From assembly GCA_910574285.1 (NCBI GenBank), contig CAJTAL010000008.1, positions 83,013 through 147,012 on the forward strand: 64,000 bases of DNA, read 5' to 3'. Under the pieces are notes generated by a model. It saw only the letters and a list, made by a program, of their open reading frames with translations, made no database searches and had not been told where the DNA came from. Both the position numbers and the translations under genes were made by a program. Position 1 is the stretch's first letter. Each line of letters opens with the position of its first letter. Shown here piece after piece: positions 43,320 to 53,040 of the stretch. Origin of the DNA: Lachnospiraceae bacterium. GTDB lineage: Bacteria; Bacillota; Clostridia; Lachnospirales; Lachnospiraceae.

Positions 43320-44651
43320 CTAATTAAGCCTGCCAAACCCGCTATGACAAACAGGCCCTTCCAGATATGCTTCAACATCTTTCCCTCTGGCATTAATATC
43401 CACGATCATCTTAAATACCGCATCCACATTTTCCAAATACCCTTCGATCACTTCAGGCGAATGTGCGTATGAAGTATAGAATGCATTCGATGAAATATAT
43501 CCCCGCTTCAGCATCTCCTGGACAAAGAACGTCTTGTAAACCAGCCCGTTTTCCTTACCAAGAATTGTAAAATGTCCTAATGGCTTAATTCCACCGACTT
43601 CAATCTTAAGTCCGTTCTTTTCTGCTTTTTCTTTCCACCCTTCCTGTACCATTTCTCCGTACTCATTCTGCTTCTCCCAGACTCTGTACTTCTGATACAG
43701 TTCAATACTCTTTAATGTCGCCGCAAATGCCACCCTCTCCGTATAGAAGGTACTGCTGATGAAAGTCCCCTGCGACGCTTCCATAACCTCCTTTCGTCCT
43801 ACGATCGCCGAAAGCGGATATCCATTCGTCATACCCTTGGCGAACACAGCAATGTCAGGCTCAATCCCCAGTGCTTTATGGCTGCCGCCCGCACAAAGCC
43901 TGAATCCTGCCGTAATCTCATCAAATACGAGAACTACTCCAGTTCTTCTTGTTTCTTCACGGATCTTCTCTAAGAATCCATCTGCCGGATAATCATTCCG
44001 AATCGGCTCCATGACAACTGCCGCAATGTTTCCCTCATGCTTTTCCATCAGAGCATAGAACTCTTCAATATTATTATAATGGAACGGTAAGTTTGTCCCT
44101 GCCAGCCCTGACGGCACTCCAAGCGGCTCAAGACCTGCAATATGCTGGTCATTCAATGCATTCTTGTTCGAAAGATTCGCTGACAGATACCAGTCATGCC
44201 ATCCATGATATCCACAGAAAAGTATAATGTCCTTTCTGGTATATGCCCTGGCAATACGAGAAGCAAGAGCCATTGCATCGCCTCCTGCTTTCGCATAACG
44301 TACGCCTTCTGCCCACGGATGCAGCCTGAGCAGTTCCTGTGCCAGATACACCTCTTCCGGTGCGTTCAGCGTACTCATCCCGCCGTTCTCAATCGCCTTT
44401 TTTGCCGCTCCATCTACTTCTTCGTTGGCATACCCAAGAACATTCGCACCAATCCCCATATAACTGACATCCGTGTATTCCCTGCCGTCAAGATCCCATA
44501 TCTTACATCCTTTGGCTTTGGAATAATAAGCCGGCCATAAGTCAGGAAGGAACATCTCCGGACGCTTACTAAGGAGTTGTGTCCCGCCCGGGATCACTTT
44601 CTTAGCCTCCAGGTATAGTTCCTGCCCTTTTCCAGTTTCTATCTTATTCAT
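43320..44651 (-). CDS. Class III aminotransferase, glutamate-1-semialdehyde mutase-like
   Basis: 443 residues. The PLP lysine is in FAKGMTNGYPLSA near 275; GYHGWHDW near 145 and VFDEITAGFR near 240 are class III signatures. It resembles HemL but is encoded far from haem genes, inside a glycan locus. ATG 44651 is preceded by AGGAGGGA; an ORF extension to 44693 would overlap the upstream gene. Next to the cytidylyltransferase and an aldo/keto reductase it may introduce an extra amino group into the nonulosonic acid or another sugar. Confidence 0.85.
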   Translation of the reverse strand: MNKIETGKGQELYLEAKKVIPGGTQLLSKRPEMFLPDLWPAYYSKAKGCKIWDLDGREYTDVSYMGIGANVLGYANEEVDGAAKKAIENGGMSTLNAPEEVYLAQELLRLHPWAEGVRYAKAGGDAMALASRIARAYTRKDIILFCGYHGWHDWYLSANLSNKNALNDQHIAGLEPLGVPSGLAGTNLPFHYNNIEEFYALMEKHEGNIAAVVMEPIRNDYPADGFLEKIREETRRTGVVLVFDEITAGFRLCAGGSHKALGIEPDIAVFAKGMTNGYPLSAIVGRKEVMEASQGTFISSTFYTERVAFAATLKSIELYQKYRVWEKQNEYGEMVQEGWKEKAEKNGLKIEVGGIKPLGHFTILGKENGLVYKTFFVQEMLKRGYISSNAFYTSYAHSPEVIEGYLENVDAVFKMIVDINARGKDVEAYLEGPVCHSGFGRLN

Positions 44652-44670
44652 CTTCCAGTCCCTCCTGCTC

Positions 44671-45450
44671 TTATTGGATATCCCGTGCGACAATTACGTC
44701 TTCTTCTATCGATTTTTGAAGGCCTTCGTTCCTTTGGTATCCTCTGTTTATTTCTGCTACCTCAGGATGTTTCTCCAAATAATCCAATATTTCCAAATAA
44801 TCAAAATCTTCCTTTTTCTCATCCTCTAAAAAATGCTGGTAAATCTTTGATATAACTTCAAAATCTTCCGGCTCATCAACGGTCCATCTATGCCCGCTAA
44901 AATCTCCGACAGGCGACGCAAAATTCCATTGCCTAAATAGATCCGGATTATGGATGATATATTGAGTCACATGTTCCCGCTCAAAGGAGTGCGAAGCCTC
45001 AAGCCAGGATTTTTTAAGCGCGGAATATTTTACAATCTCAAAATCAAGCCCATCTGCAAAGGTCGTCTCTATCGTATTAGAACAATAGTCAATCTCTGCA
45101 GGCATCTGTGAAATAGCCTGATCAATCAGACCATGGTCAATACAGGGACAGTCTCCTGTCAGGCGTATCACATATTCCGGGTTCAGCAGTCTCGCATTCT
45201 GATAATAACGGTCAAGCACGTCATTCTCGGAACCAATACCAACCCGCACTCCCATATCGGCGCATAATCTCAATATCGGCAGGTTTGCTTTATCGATAGA
45301 TGTGATTACCATTACCTCATCAATAGCATTACTTCGCCTGACACGCTCAATTATCCGCTGCAAGGAAGGTTTTCCGCATAAATCCATCAATACCTTTTTG
45401 GGAAGTCTTGTAGACCCACATCTTGCCTGGATCATAGCCAGATATTTCAT
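44671..45450 (-). CDS. Cytidylyltransferase (SpsF/PseF-like)
   Basis: 259 residues. The NTP-binding N-terminus IQARCGSTRLPKKVL is diagnostic of the CMP-sugar/SpsF group, and RLTGDCPCID near 97 carries the metal-binding acid. It probably makes the CMP-activated nonulosonic acid (role of PseF). The SpsF-type N-terminus rather than classical NeuA leaves room for another CMP-sugar product. The end lies 20 bp upstream of the aminotransferase start. Confidence 0.82.
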   Translation of the reverse strand: MKYLAMIQARCGSTRLPKKVLMDLCGKPSLQRIIERVRRSNAIDEVMVITSIDKANLPILRLCADMGVRVGIGSENDVLDRYYQNARLLNPEYVIRLTGDCPCIDHGLIDQAISQMPAEIDYCSNTIETTFADGLDFEIVKYSALKKSWLEASHSFEREHVTQYIIHNPDLFRQWNFASPVGDFSGHRWTVDEPEDFEVISKIYQHFLEDEKKEDFDYLEILDYLEKHPEVAEINRGYQRNEGLQKSIEEDVIVARDIQ

Positions 45451-45463
45451 CTTCTTGTCTCCT

Positions 45464-46426
45464 CTAATTTCTCACTTTTAATTGCTCATTTTCAACACTC
45501 TGTTTTATTGTCGATTTGCCGGCATCAAATACTGGTTTATCCCAGAGAACCGGGTTTACAAGCCGTTCTTCTACATCTGCAAATTCGTTTCTCAAAGCAT
45601 CCTTCATCTCCATCGGAATCCCTTCTTCCTGCATGGAAATGTATTCCATTAGCTGTCTCTTATTATCGACTCCAAATACAACATAATCTATGCCGGAATG
45701 AGTCAACACATATCCGACCGCTCCTCTCAAAGGCGAGACATTATATTCCCTGCAAATCCTGTGAAACTTCCGAACATACCCGGCTGCAAACCGTACCCTC
45801 CCTGGGAGATTGTCCGGATCCATCATGGCAAGCCCCTGCAAAAGGGAACTCCTTGCATAGACCTCGACTTGTCTTTGTCTTGCTTTCTCAAAGAAACCGC
45901 ATTGGTCAAGACGCTGGTCAAATACATTATAAGGAATCTGTATCACTCTTATTTCTTCATATTCGAGCGCTTTTACTGCCTCTTCCGGCGAGTATATGGA
46001 TACACCCGCCTTTTCTGCCAATCCGGCGTCAACTACGCTTGCCAGTGCCTTAACTGCCTCCTGATCATAGATACAGGACGCGTCATGAAACAGATATGCC
46101 TTTAACTGTTGTATCCCTAATGCATTTATACTTTCTTCCGCATTTCTTAAAACTGCATGTCGCCACGCATTCGTTGGAATCTCCCTTAATGCTGATGCTG
46201 ATAACTTCGATATAATCTTCATCTGATCTGCTCTATCCGTTTGATGCCTGATATAATTTCCTACTACTTTTTCAGCATTCCCGTATGCAGAAGCACTGTC
46301 AAAATAATGTATCCCATGATCTGCCGCATATGATAATATCTCTTCTACGTCTTTTTCTTTAGGACGTCTACCGCCTTGAATTCCATAATCCATTCCAAAC
46401 TGAACCGTCCCTAATACAAGTTTCAT
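45464..46426 (-). CDS. Aldo/keto reductase in nonulosonate locus
   Basis: 320 residues with AKR barrel. LGTVQFGMDYGI at the N-terminus, YFDSASAYGNAE (Asp and Tyr of the tetrad), the lysine in MKIISK, and LFHDA (His) are present. ATG 46426 follows GGAGAG by 7 nt; the in-frame GTG at 46432 is less well placed. AKR genes recur beside SpsF-like cytidylyltransferases and GSA-type aminotransferases in surface sugar loci; the carbonyl substrate is unknown. Confidence 0.85.
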   Translation of the reverse strand: MKLVLGTVQFGMDYGIQGGRRPKEKDVEEILSYAADHGIHYFDSASAYGNAEKVVGNYIRHQTDRADQMKIISKLSASALREIPTNAWRHAVLRNAEESINALGIQQLKAYLFHDASCIYDQEAVKALASVVDAGLAEKAGVSIYSPEEAVKALEYEEIRVIQIPYNVFDQRLDQCGFFEKARQRQVEVYARSSLLQGLAMMDPDNLPGRVRFAAGYVRKFHRICREYNVSPLRGAVGYVLTHSGIDYVVFGVDNKRQLMEYISMQEEGIPMEMKDALRNEFADVEERLVNPVLWDKPVFDAGKSTIKQSVENEQLKVRN

Positions 46427-46520
46427 GACCACTCTCTCCTTAACAACCCATATCTATAAATATCCATATACCCTCCCCTCATATTATTTCCCCTGTTTTG
46501 ATCATCTCCGTTATCATCTT

Positions 46521-47720
46521 CTATGCCTTCCTGTAGTTTTCAGCCACTTTCTTCACTGCGTGTATCACATCGTCTACATCTTGATCTGTCATTTTGGGAT
46601 ATAACGGGATGCTCATAATTCCTTTATAGATTTTCTCTGCAGCCGGACATATACCGTTCTGATATCCCAACTTCTGATAATAAGGAAACCAGTAAACGGG
46701 GATATAATGAACCTGACACTGTACATTCTCAGAACTCATTGCATCAAAAAACTGACGCCTTGTACACGCCAGCCTGTCTGAATCTAACCGAATTATATAT
46801 AAATGCCTGCAAGTATCTGATTCCGGTATCTCTTTCTGCAATATTATCCCGGGAATATTTTTTAACGCTTCATCATACTGCTTTACAATTTCTTTTCTTC
46901 TTTCTTTGAAAAACTCCAGTTGTTTTAACTGGCTGAGAAGCAGCGCCGCCTGAAAATCTGTCATCCTGTAATTATATCCCAGGGAAATCTGCTCATAATA
47001 CCACGACCCTTCATGAACATCTTCTTCCATCAACTCTTCATCATGTGTAATTCCGTGCGTATGAGCGAGTATCAATTTTTTATATAATTCCTCACTATTT
47101 GTTGTTACAGCGCCGCCCTCTCCGGATGTAACTGTCTTTACCGGATGGAAAGAAAAGCATGTCATGTCTGCCAGACTTCCTATTTGCTTTCCGTTATATG
47201 ACGTACCGATGGCATGCGCCGCGTCTTCAATAAACACAAGACCATATTTGTCACATATTTTTCGGATCTCATTTATCTTCACAGCCTGTCCGGTGAAATC
47301 AACCGCAACCACCGCTCTCGTCTTTTTCGTAATACATTTTTCGATGTTTGCCGGCTCTATATTATATGTATCGGAATCAACATCTGCAAATACCGGTTTG
47401 GCACCGCAATACAATGCACAATTAGCGCTGGCTGCGAAAGTAAGAGGTGTTGTTATAACCTCGTCTCCTGCTCCTATGCCCGCCGCAATACAGGCACAAT
47501 GCAAAGCCGCGGTTCCGTTTGCCACTGCCACAGCATATTTCGCACCTGTATATTCTGCAATTGCTTTCTCTGCTTCTTTTACCCTGGGACCGCAAGTGAT
47601 AAAATCACTGCTCAATGTCTCTAAAACAGCATTCTTATCTTCTTCATTAATCCATTGTCTCCCATAATATAACTTTTCTTCTCGAACCGGCATGCCGCCT
47701 TCTATCGCAAGTCTTTCCAT
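46521..47720 (-). CDS. pseC: PseC: UDP-4-keto-6-deoxy-sugar aminotransferase
   Basis: 399 residues, DegT/DnrJ family. The PLP lysine is in SFHPVKTVTSGEGG near 190; AVANGTAALH near 62 and IEDAAHAIG near 162 are family blocks. PseC aminates C4 of the PseB product to give UDP-4-amino-4,6-dideoxy-L-AltNAc. It follows pseB directly, and the N-terminus (LYYGRQWINEEDK) matches PseC more than other DegT members. A good match in both context and sequence. Confidence 0.9.
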   Translation of the reverse strand: MERLAIEGGMPVREEKLYYGRQWINEEDKNAVLETLSSDFITCGPRVKEAEKAIAEYTGAKYAVAVANGTAALHCACIAAGIGAGDEVITTPLTFAASANCALYCGAKPVFADVDSDTYNIEPANIEKCITKKTRAVVAVDFTGQAVKINEIRKICDKYGLVFIEDAAHAIGTSYNGKQIGSLADMTCFSFHPVKTVTSGEGGAVTTNSEELYKKLILAHTHGITHDEELMEEDVHEGSWYYEQISLGYNYRMTDFQAALLLSQLKQLEFFKERRKEIVKQYDEALKNIPGIILQKEIPESDTCRHLYIIRLDSDRLACTRRQFFDAMSSENVQCQVHYIPVYWFPYYQKLGYQNGICPAAEKIYKGIMSIPLYPKMTDQDVDDVIHAVKKVAENYRKA

Positions 47721-47763
47721 AAAGTTTCACACTACCTTTCATAAAACTACAAAGGAGAAAACA

Positions 47764-48759
47764 TTAATGCTCATCCAGATCTGTCTTCAGCTTTTTCTTT
47801 AAATCCTCAACATTCAGCCATTCCGTATTATTTCCTGAGCTATATTCAAATTCCGGCTCCACGACCTTCCCTCCCGGGATGATATCTTTCTCTCCCCACC
47901 AGTTATAATGAGGATATATAATATAATGTTCCTTATACTCATACGTATGAAGCGAATCCTCACGAGTTACCATAATCTCATGCAGCTTCTCCCCCTCACG
48001 GATTCCTACTTCCGGCATCTTACACCCTGGAAGCATTGCCTGGGCAAGATCTGTAATCTTAAATGATGGAATTTTAGAGATAAATGTCTCTCCGCCTCTT
48101 GCCTCCTCCAATGCCTTAATAACCAGTTCCACCCCCTGCTCCAGGCTAATCCAGAAGCGGGTCATCCTGTAATCTGTAACAGGCAGTTCATTCCCGCCGT
48201 TATCAATTATATTCTGAAAGAACGGAATGACCGAACCGCGGCTTCCGGCTACATTTCCATATCTCACGACCGCAAATCTCGGACCGTTTGAGCCACTATA
48301 CGCATTCGCAGCACAAAACAGTTTATCCGAAACAAGCTTTGTTCCTCCGTATAAGTTGATAGGATTCACTGCTTTATCTGTAGACAGCGCAACCACTTTT
48401 TTAACATTGGATTCAAGGGCGGCATTTATTACATTCATTGCTCCGCTGACATTCGTCTTAATTGCTTCATTTGGATTGTATTCACAAGCCGGAACCTGCT
48501 TCAACGCGGCTGCATGAATGACATAATCAGTCCCCTTCATAGCCATTTTTAACCGTGCTTCATCACGGACATCTCCAATAAAAAAGCGGAGCACATCGCT
48601 GTACTCCTTGTATTTATTATCCATAATAAATTGTTTATATTCATCTCGTGAATAGATTATTATCTTCTTAGGATTATAGTTCTGCAGAACATAATCTACA
48701 AAATGATGTCCAAAAGAACCTGTACCTCCCGTAATAAGTACTGTTTTGCCGTTAAGCAT
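47764..48759 (-). CDS. pseB: PseB: UDP-GlcNAc 4,6-dehydratase (inverting)
   Basis: 331 residues, extended SDR. NAD loop TGGTGSFG at about 8-15, GDVRDEARL, HAAALKQVPACE near 80 and the catalytic region STDKAVNPINLYGGTK near 125 are characteristic of PseB/FlaA1. It performs C6 dehydration with C5 inversion, the first pseudaminic-acid step. ATG 48759 lies 6 nt after GAGGAGGAG; the longer in-frame start at 48780 would contain that site. Confidence 0.93.
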   Translation of the reverse strand: MLNGKTVLITGGTGSFGHHFVDYVLQNYNPKKIIIYSRDEYKQFIMDNKYKEYSDVLRFFIGDVRDEARLKMAMKGTDYVIHAAALKQVPACEYNPNEAIKTNVSGAMNVINAALESNVKKVVALSTDKAVNPINLYGGTKLVSDKLFCAANAYSGSNGPRFAVVRYGNVAGSRGSVIPFFQNIIDNGGNELPVTDYRMTRFWISLEQGVELVIKALEEARGGETFISKIPSFKITDLAQAMLPGCKMPEVGIREGEKLHEIMVTREDSLHTYEYKEHYIIYPHYNWWGEKDIIPGGKVVEPEFEYSSGNNTEWLNVEDLKKKLKTDLDEH

Positions 48760-48840
48760 TTTAATCTCCTCCTCAATCATTTAAATATCTCGAAACATTA
48801 TAATATAATCAACTTACTCTTATACATAAGATCCTTTTGC

Positions 48841-50283
48841 TCAAAAGTGTTTAAAAGAACTTTCAAACACTTTCTTGAACTTAGCTTTTATACATTCTAA
48901 ACTTGATATTCTAAAATGCAAAAGCAAATAAATCAATACGAAAATAATTAAAATTATACATATATATCTAACGCTATTGTGATGATACAGCAAATTAAAT
49001 AATGGAACTAAAAATAAAAATATACCTATAATTAAAAAATTAAACTTATTGTCATACCAATCTTTCTTTCCCAGCATAAATAAGGAAACAAAATGGAAAA
49101 CCAAAAGAAATAAATATCCAAACAGGGTAGTATATGCTGCTGCAACATACCCAAATCTAGGAATAAGAAAAAAATTCAGCAGCAAATTCAAACCGGAGGC
49201 TATCACTGTCGCTACTGCTATTCTTGTTTGCTTTTTAAGATAAAACTCTGCATTCACATATAATGAATATACAAATTGGCATAGACAACTGACAATGACC
49301 GGGGGCAGTACATATACCGCCTCCTTATATTGCCTTCCTCCCATCACATACAATATTTCCGGTGTTATCAAAAGCAGACCCAAAATTACAACCGTGAAAA
49401 AAAGCACATACCATCTACTTGCCTTTTTCATTATATTTATTTCTCCTTTATTCATTCGTTCCGCCGACCAGGGAGACCATGCCGAATTCATTGCATTCCA
49501 TAATGCAGACGCAATCGTTCCGGTAGTAAATGCCACGGTATATAATGCATTTGCATTTGCACCTAATATTCTTTTTATTACAATCCTATCCCCACTCCCT
49601 AAAAGATGAATTGCAATTGAATGCCAAATCATAGGAAAGGATACTTTTAATGCATATGATAGATATTTTGCAGAAACTCCTCCCCCCTTAATAACTATAC
49701 AAATATATATTACTATACAAAAAAGCGTGATTGGGACAAAATTTCCAATCACTCTACCTAATAATTGATCTTTAGTTAATTGCACTAATACTAAACTACA
49801 TCCTATTGACAGCGTAAGAGAAGATATAGAAATAAAAGCAGATGCTATGTATTTATACGAAAACATATTTCTCATCTGATAAACTAACAACGCCGGATAT
49901 ACAAGCATGTATACAAAAAGAATATGTATAGCATAAGGAGGCATTGAAAACAACTCGCAAAAAAAATCAAGTTTCAAAAGAACAATCAGATAAAACACCC
50001 CTGTAATTACTGAACCATATATCAAAATAGAGCTAGTATACTTATCAATTTCCTCTTCATAATCAAATCGCGCCACACTTAAAGACACTGACATATCGAA
50101 GGTGATAAGATACAGTAAAACTTGACTCCATGCATTAATATTAGAAAAATCTCCAATATCATCAATATTCATTATACGTGTAAAAATCGGAGTTGTAAGA
50201 TATGCCGTTCCTTTAGTAACAAAATTTATTATTGTATACCACATACCTGCTCTAATTACTTTATTAGACCCTTTATTCTTCAT
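48841..50283 (-). CDS. wzx: Polysaccharide flippase (Wzx-like)
   Basis: 480 residues with about 12-14 TM helices, MOP superfamily. The N-terminus (AGMWYTIINFVTKGTAYLTTPIFTR) is typical, and a second-half repeat begins near 300. It moves undecaprenyl-linked repeat units to the outer face. With the Wzy-like gene at 54741-56051 it indicates the Wzx/Wzy pathway. Sequence is very AT-rich, like the rest of the central operon. Confidence 0.9.
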   Translation of the reverse strand: MKNKGSNKVIRAGMWYTIINFVTKGTAYLTTPIFTRIMNIDDIGDFSNINAWSQVLLYLITFDMSVSLSVARFDYEEEIDKYTSSILIYGSVITGVFYLIVLLKLDFFCELFSMPPYAIHILFVYMLVYPALLVYQMRNMFSYKYIASAFISISSLTLSIGCSLVLVQLTKDQLLGRVIGNFVPITLFCIVIYICIVIKGGGVSAKYLSYALKVSFPMIWHSIAIHLLGSGDRIVIKRILGANANALYTVAFTTGTIASALWNAMNSAWSPWSAERMNKGEINIMKKASRWYVLFFTVVILGLLLITPEILYVMGGRQYKEAVYVLPPVIVSCLCQFVYSLYVNAEFYLKKQTRIAVATVIASGLNLLLNFFLIPRFGYVAAAYTTLFGYLFLLVFHFVSLFMLGKKDWYDNKFNFLIIGIFLFLVPLFNLLYHHNSVRYICIILIIFVLIYLLLHFRISSLECIKAKFKKVFESSFKHF

Positions 50284-50289
50284 ATCTTT

Positions 50290-51534
50290 TCAAAATTTTA
50301 TCACACATTTATAATTTTTCTTCGTGTAATCCTCCATTTCAATTGAATTTATCAAATTACTTAAAAGTATATGTGGCCTGTTTATCATAATATAACTTTT
50401 TTCTTTCAAATCCCTGAAATTATTTTTCATTGATATGTTATCAATAACAACTTTTTTCCCCGAAAAATAGGCTTGAGATAGTACAGTCGTATTCAATCCT
50501 ATAATATATAACGTATCGCTGATTGAATCGTCTAAATTATATTCCAAATAATTCTCTACTTCTATATCTTTGAATATTTTTTGAATAAAATCCAAGTTAG
50601 AAAATCTTGGATGCGGCCGCACTTTACATCTCAAACCAAGTTCCGTAAATTTTCTAAATATATTATATATTATTTCAACAGATTCTCTTGTTTCATCTGA
50701 AAAGTAATATGTAGCAAAATAACTGCAATCACCTTCCTTGTTTAACTTCGCAGTACCTTTGAGCTTTTCAGGTTTATATATTATCATTTGCGACGCGCAT
50801 CTTAGAGAATCAAACATATTATTATATAATCTATCCCAAGTATAATAAAGAGAATATTTCTGGAAGGCAAACGCTATATCATATAGATAGTCGCCATGCA
50901 TAAAGGACTCATAATTTACCCCTTCTTCTGAACATAAAAGTGTTTGTAGCGGTCCGGAAAATTCTCTTTCACAACTATAAAACACAATGGCTTTAGGATT
51001 ATAATCTTGAATATACTGATTAAATTGAGCAAGTTTAAATGTTGTAATCAATCTAAAATAATAATTCCAAAAATATCTCTTCCTAAGCTCTTTACATATT
51101 TTTAATGAAACTGAACTCAAATAAGCATCCTGATAGTTTACATCTGTTATCTCATGAATTTTCTTGTATCTTTCTTTTATCGCAGATGGAATCACATCGT
51201 AGTTAGGTAATCGCGGTACATTCTCTACGACAGCATCCACGAAATAATTTACTCTTCTTTTTCCCCTTCCTTTTTTGACTAAATATACATATACAAATGG
51301 ATATATACATAATGCTCCCAAATTATAAACAAATAATAACCAATTCCGTTTATAATAGATGCTTTTACAAAAACATTTATACTTATAGTAGCTCCTTTCA
51401 TACTCATCTTTCGGATTATGAAAAGTATTCAAATATTTTTTTTGTTTTTTTATTGGCATTTTTTTATTTTCCGGGTTTCCTATAATTTTAGTATTAAGAC
51501 ATACATATATTTTTTTTAACATATTATACAACAT
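50290..51534 (-). CDS. Putative GT-B transferase, candidate nonulosonic acid transferase
   Basis: 414 residues, soluble apart from one hydrophobic patch near residue 70 (WLLFVYNLGALCIYPFVYVYL). The C-terminal half has KVRPHPRF near 305, a HP motif like that of bacterial sialyltransferases, and GLNTTVLSQAYFSGKK near 355, which resembles the nucleotide-binding end of GT-B folds. The family was not recognised with certainty. The locus makes a CMP-nonulosonic acid and needs a transferase for it; this protein and the GT-C protein are the candidates. Confidence 0.5.
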   Translation of the reverse strand: MLYNMLKKIYVCLNTKIIGNPENKKMPIKKQKKYLNTFHNPKDEYERSYYKYKCFCKSIYYKRNWLLFVYNLGALCIYPFVYVYLVKKGRGKRRVNYFVDAVVENVPRLPNYDVIPSAIKERYKKIHEITDVNYQDAYLSSVSLKICKELRKRYFWNYYFRLITTFKLAQFNQYIQDYNPKAIVFYSCEREFSGPLQTLLCSEEGVNYESFMHGDYLYDIAFAFQKYSLYYTWDRLYNNMFDSLRCASQMIIYKPEKLKGTAKLNKEGDCSYFATYYFSDETRESVEIIYNIFRKFTELGLRCKVRPHPRFSNLDFIQKIFKDIEVENYLEYNLDDSISDTLYIIGLNTTVLSQAYFSGKKVVIDNISMKNNFRDLKEKSYIMINRPHILLSNLINSIEMEDYTKKNYKCVIKF

Positions 51535-51562
51535 ACATTCCCTTTTACAATTTCATCTAAAA

Positions 51563-52960
51563 TTATAATACTAATTTTTTATATAATATTTTTCCTGTAC
51601 TATTTCTAGGAATTTCACGAACTTGCATGACCTTAAACATAGTCGAATATATTCCTGTTTTCTCACTGATAAACCTTTTAATTATATCTGTATCCTCCAT
51701 TTCAGTTACATATATTTCCATCTGTTCATCTGTTCCTCCACATGCACAATCTATATTGAATTTCTCCTTTATCAATCTCTCACTTTGATCCAGGCTTACC
51801 CGATGACCAAGCATTTTTAAAAAACGAGACTTTCTGCCTACAATAAAATAAAATCCATCCTTATCTCTTCGGGCAATATCTCCAGTTTTGTACACTCCAT
51901 TGAACTCATCATCCAACATTAAATCCTCTATAGCATATGCATACCCCATTGTAACATTCGGCCCTTTATATCCTAATTCACCTTCTGCCTCTATCTGTTC
52001 AATTTCATTACCATCGTCATCAAACAAAACCAATTCTCCCTCCGGTATTGCTTTTCCAATACTTCCCTTTTTCTCAATCGCCATATCCGGAGTAAGCATT
52101 GATAATCTTGCAGATGTTTCTGTTGTCCCAAAACTTGCAATAAATCGCTTATCATTTTCCTGGGCAAATTTTGCCACTTTGATAAACATCTGATCAGTCA
52201 ACTTTCCTCCGCCCTCGGATAATGTTGTCAAATGCGGAAGATCCATTCGAAAGAATTTCAATTTCCAAAGTAAATCATAACTAAATGGTACACCTGTAAA
52301 GTTGGTAGCCCGATTTGCCTTAATAAAATCCCAATACTTTTTTTCAGTAATATTGCTAGTTATCAGTAACAAGGTTGCTCCAACATACAAATGCGTATTA
52401 ATTACATTCAATCCCATTGTATAATTAATAAGTAAATCGCAAATAGGACGTTCATTACTTGTCCATCCCCAGGCGGCAGCTACATTTTTCGCATTTGCTT
52501 CCAGATTACCTTTTTTATATCTAACTAATTTAGGACTTCCAGTTGACCCGGAAGTAGTCATTAATAATTCCAACTTATCATTAATTGGATATTTCTCATA
52601 ATTCGTACTCAGATATGTAAATTCCTTATCTTCAAATACTTCTTTAAATTTATACTCTTTAATATTTTTTGTCTCTGTACAAATAAATTGCGGACGATAT
52701 GTTTCTAATAAAGTATTAAATAATTCTTTATCAATCGATTCACTCAAAGTTACTGGAACTATTTTATTTTCGACCATTGAAATATATGCCGATAAAGCCC
52801 CTATAACATTCTTACACATCAAAAAAACTATACTTCTTTCTGGGATTATACCCCTAATATGAGAAGTATTCTCCACTAATTCACCATATGTAATTTTCTG
52901 CCCAGATTCTTCTATAGCCGCAATATTGTTTGGATCCTTTTTATCAAGTTGTAAAAACAC
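51563..52960 (-). CDS. AMP-dependent acyl ligase (ANL family)
   Basis: 465 residues. The phosphate loop TTSGSTGSPK near 130, the ASFGTTETS block near 275, YKTGDIA near 355 and the C-terminal lysine in NSTGKILYKK are intact. It activates a carboxylic acid as acyl-AMP and loads a thiol. GTG 52960 is chosen because GAGGAGGG is 6 nt upstream; the longer reading to 53023 has no site. It is followed upstream by an SDR and a carrier protein, so it probably charges that carrier with an acyl or amino-acyl group for the glycan. Confidence 0.85.
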   Translation of the reverse strand: MFLQLDKKDPNNIAAIEESGQKITYGELVENTSHIRGIIPERSIVFLMCKNVIGALSAYISMVENKIVPVTLSESIDKELFNTLLETYRPQFICTETKNIKEYKFKEVFEDKEFTYLSTNYEKYPINDKLELLMTTSGSTGSPKLVRYKKGNLEANAKNVAAAWGWTSNERPICDLLINYTMGLNVINTHLYVGATLLLITSNITEKKYWDFIKANRATNFTGVPFSYDLLWKLKFFRMDLPHLTTLSEGGGKLTDQMFIKVAKFAQENDKRFIASFGTTETSARLSMLTPDMAIEKKGSIGKAIPEGELVLFDDDGNEIEQIEAEGELGYKGPNVTMGYAYAIEDLMLDDEFNGVYKTGDIARRDKDGFYFIVGRKSRFLKMLGHRVSLDQSERLIKEKFNIDCACGGTDEQMEIYVTEMEDTDIIKRFISEKTGIYSTMFKVMQVREIPRNSTGKILYKKLVL

Positions 52961-53040
52961 GTTCTTCCCTCCTCTAGGCCATTCTATCATTATAGAATTA
53001 AATTCATCCATATTTAAAAACAAAATTCAAATTATAACAT

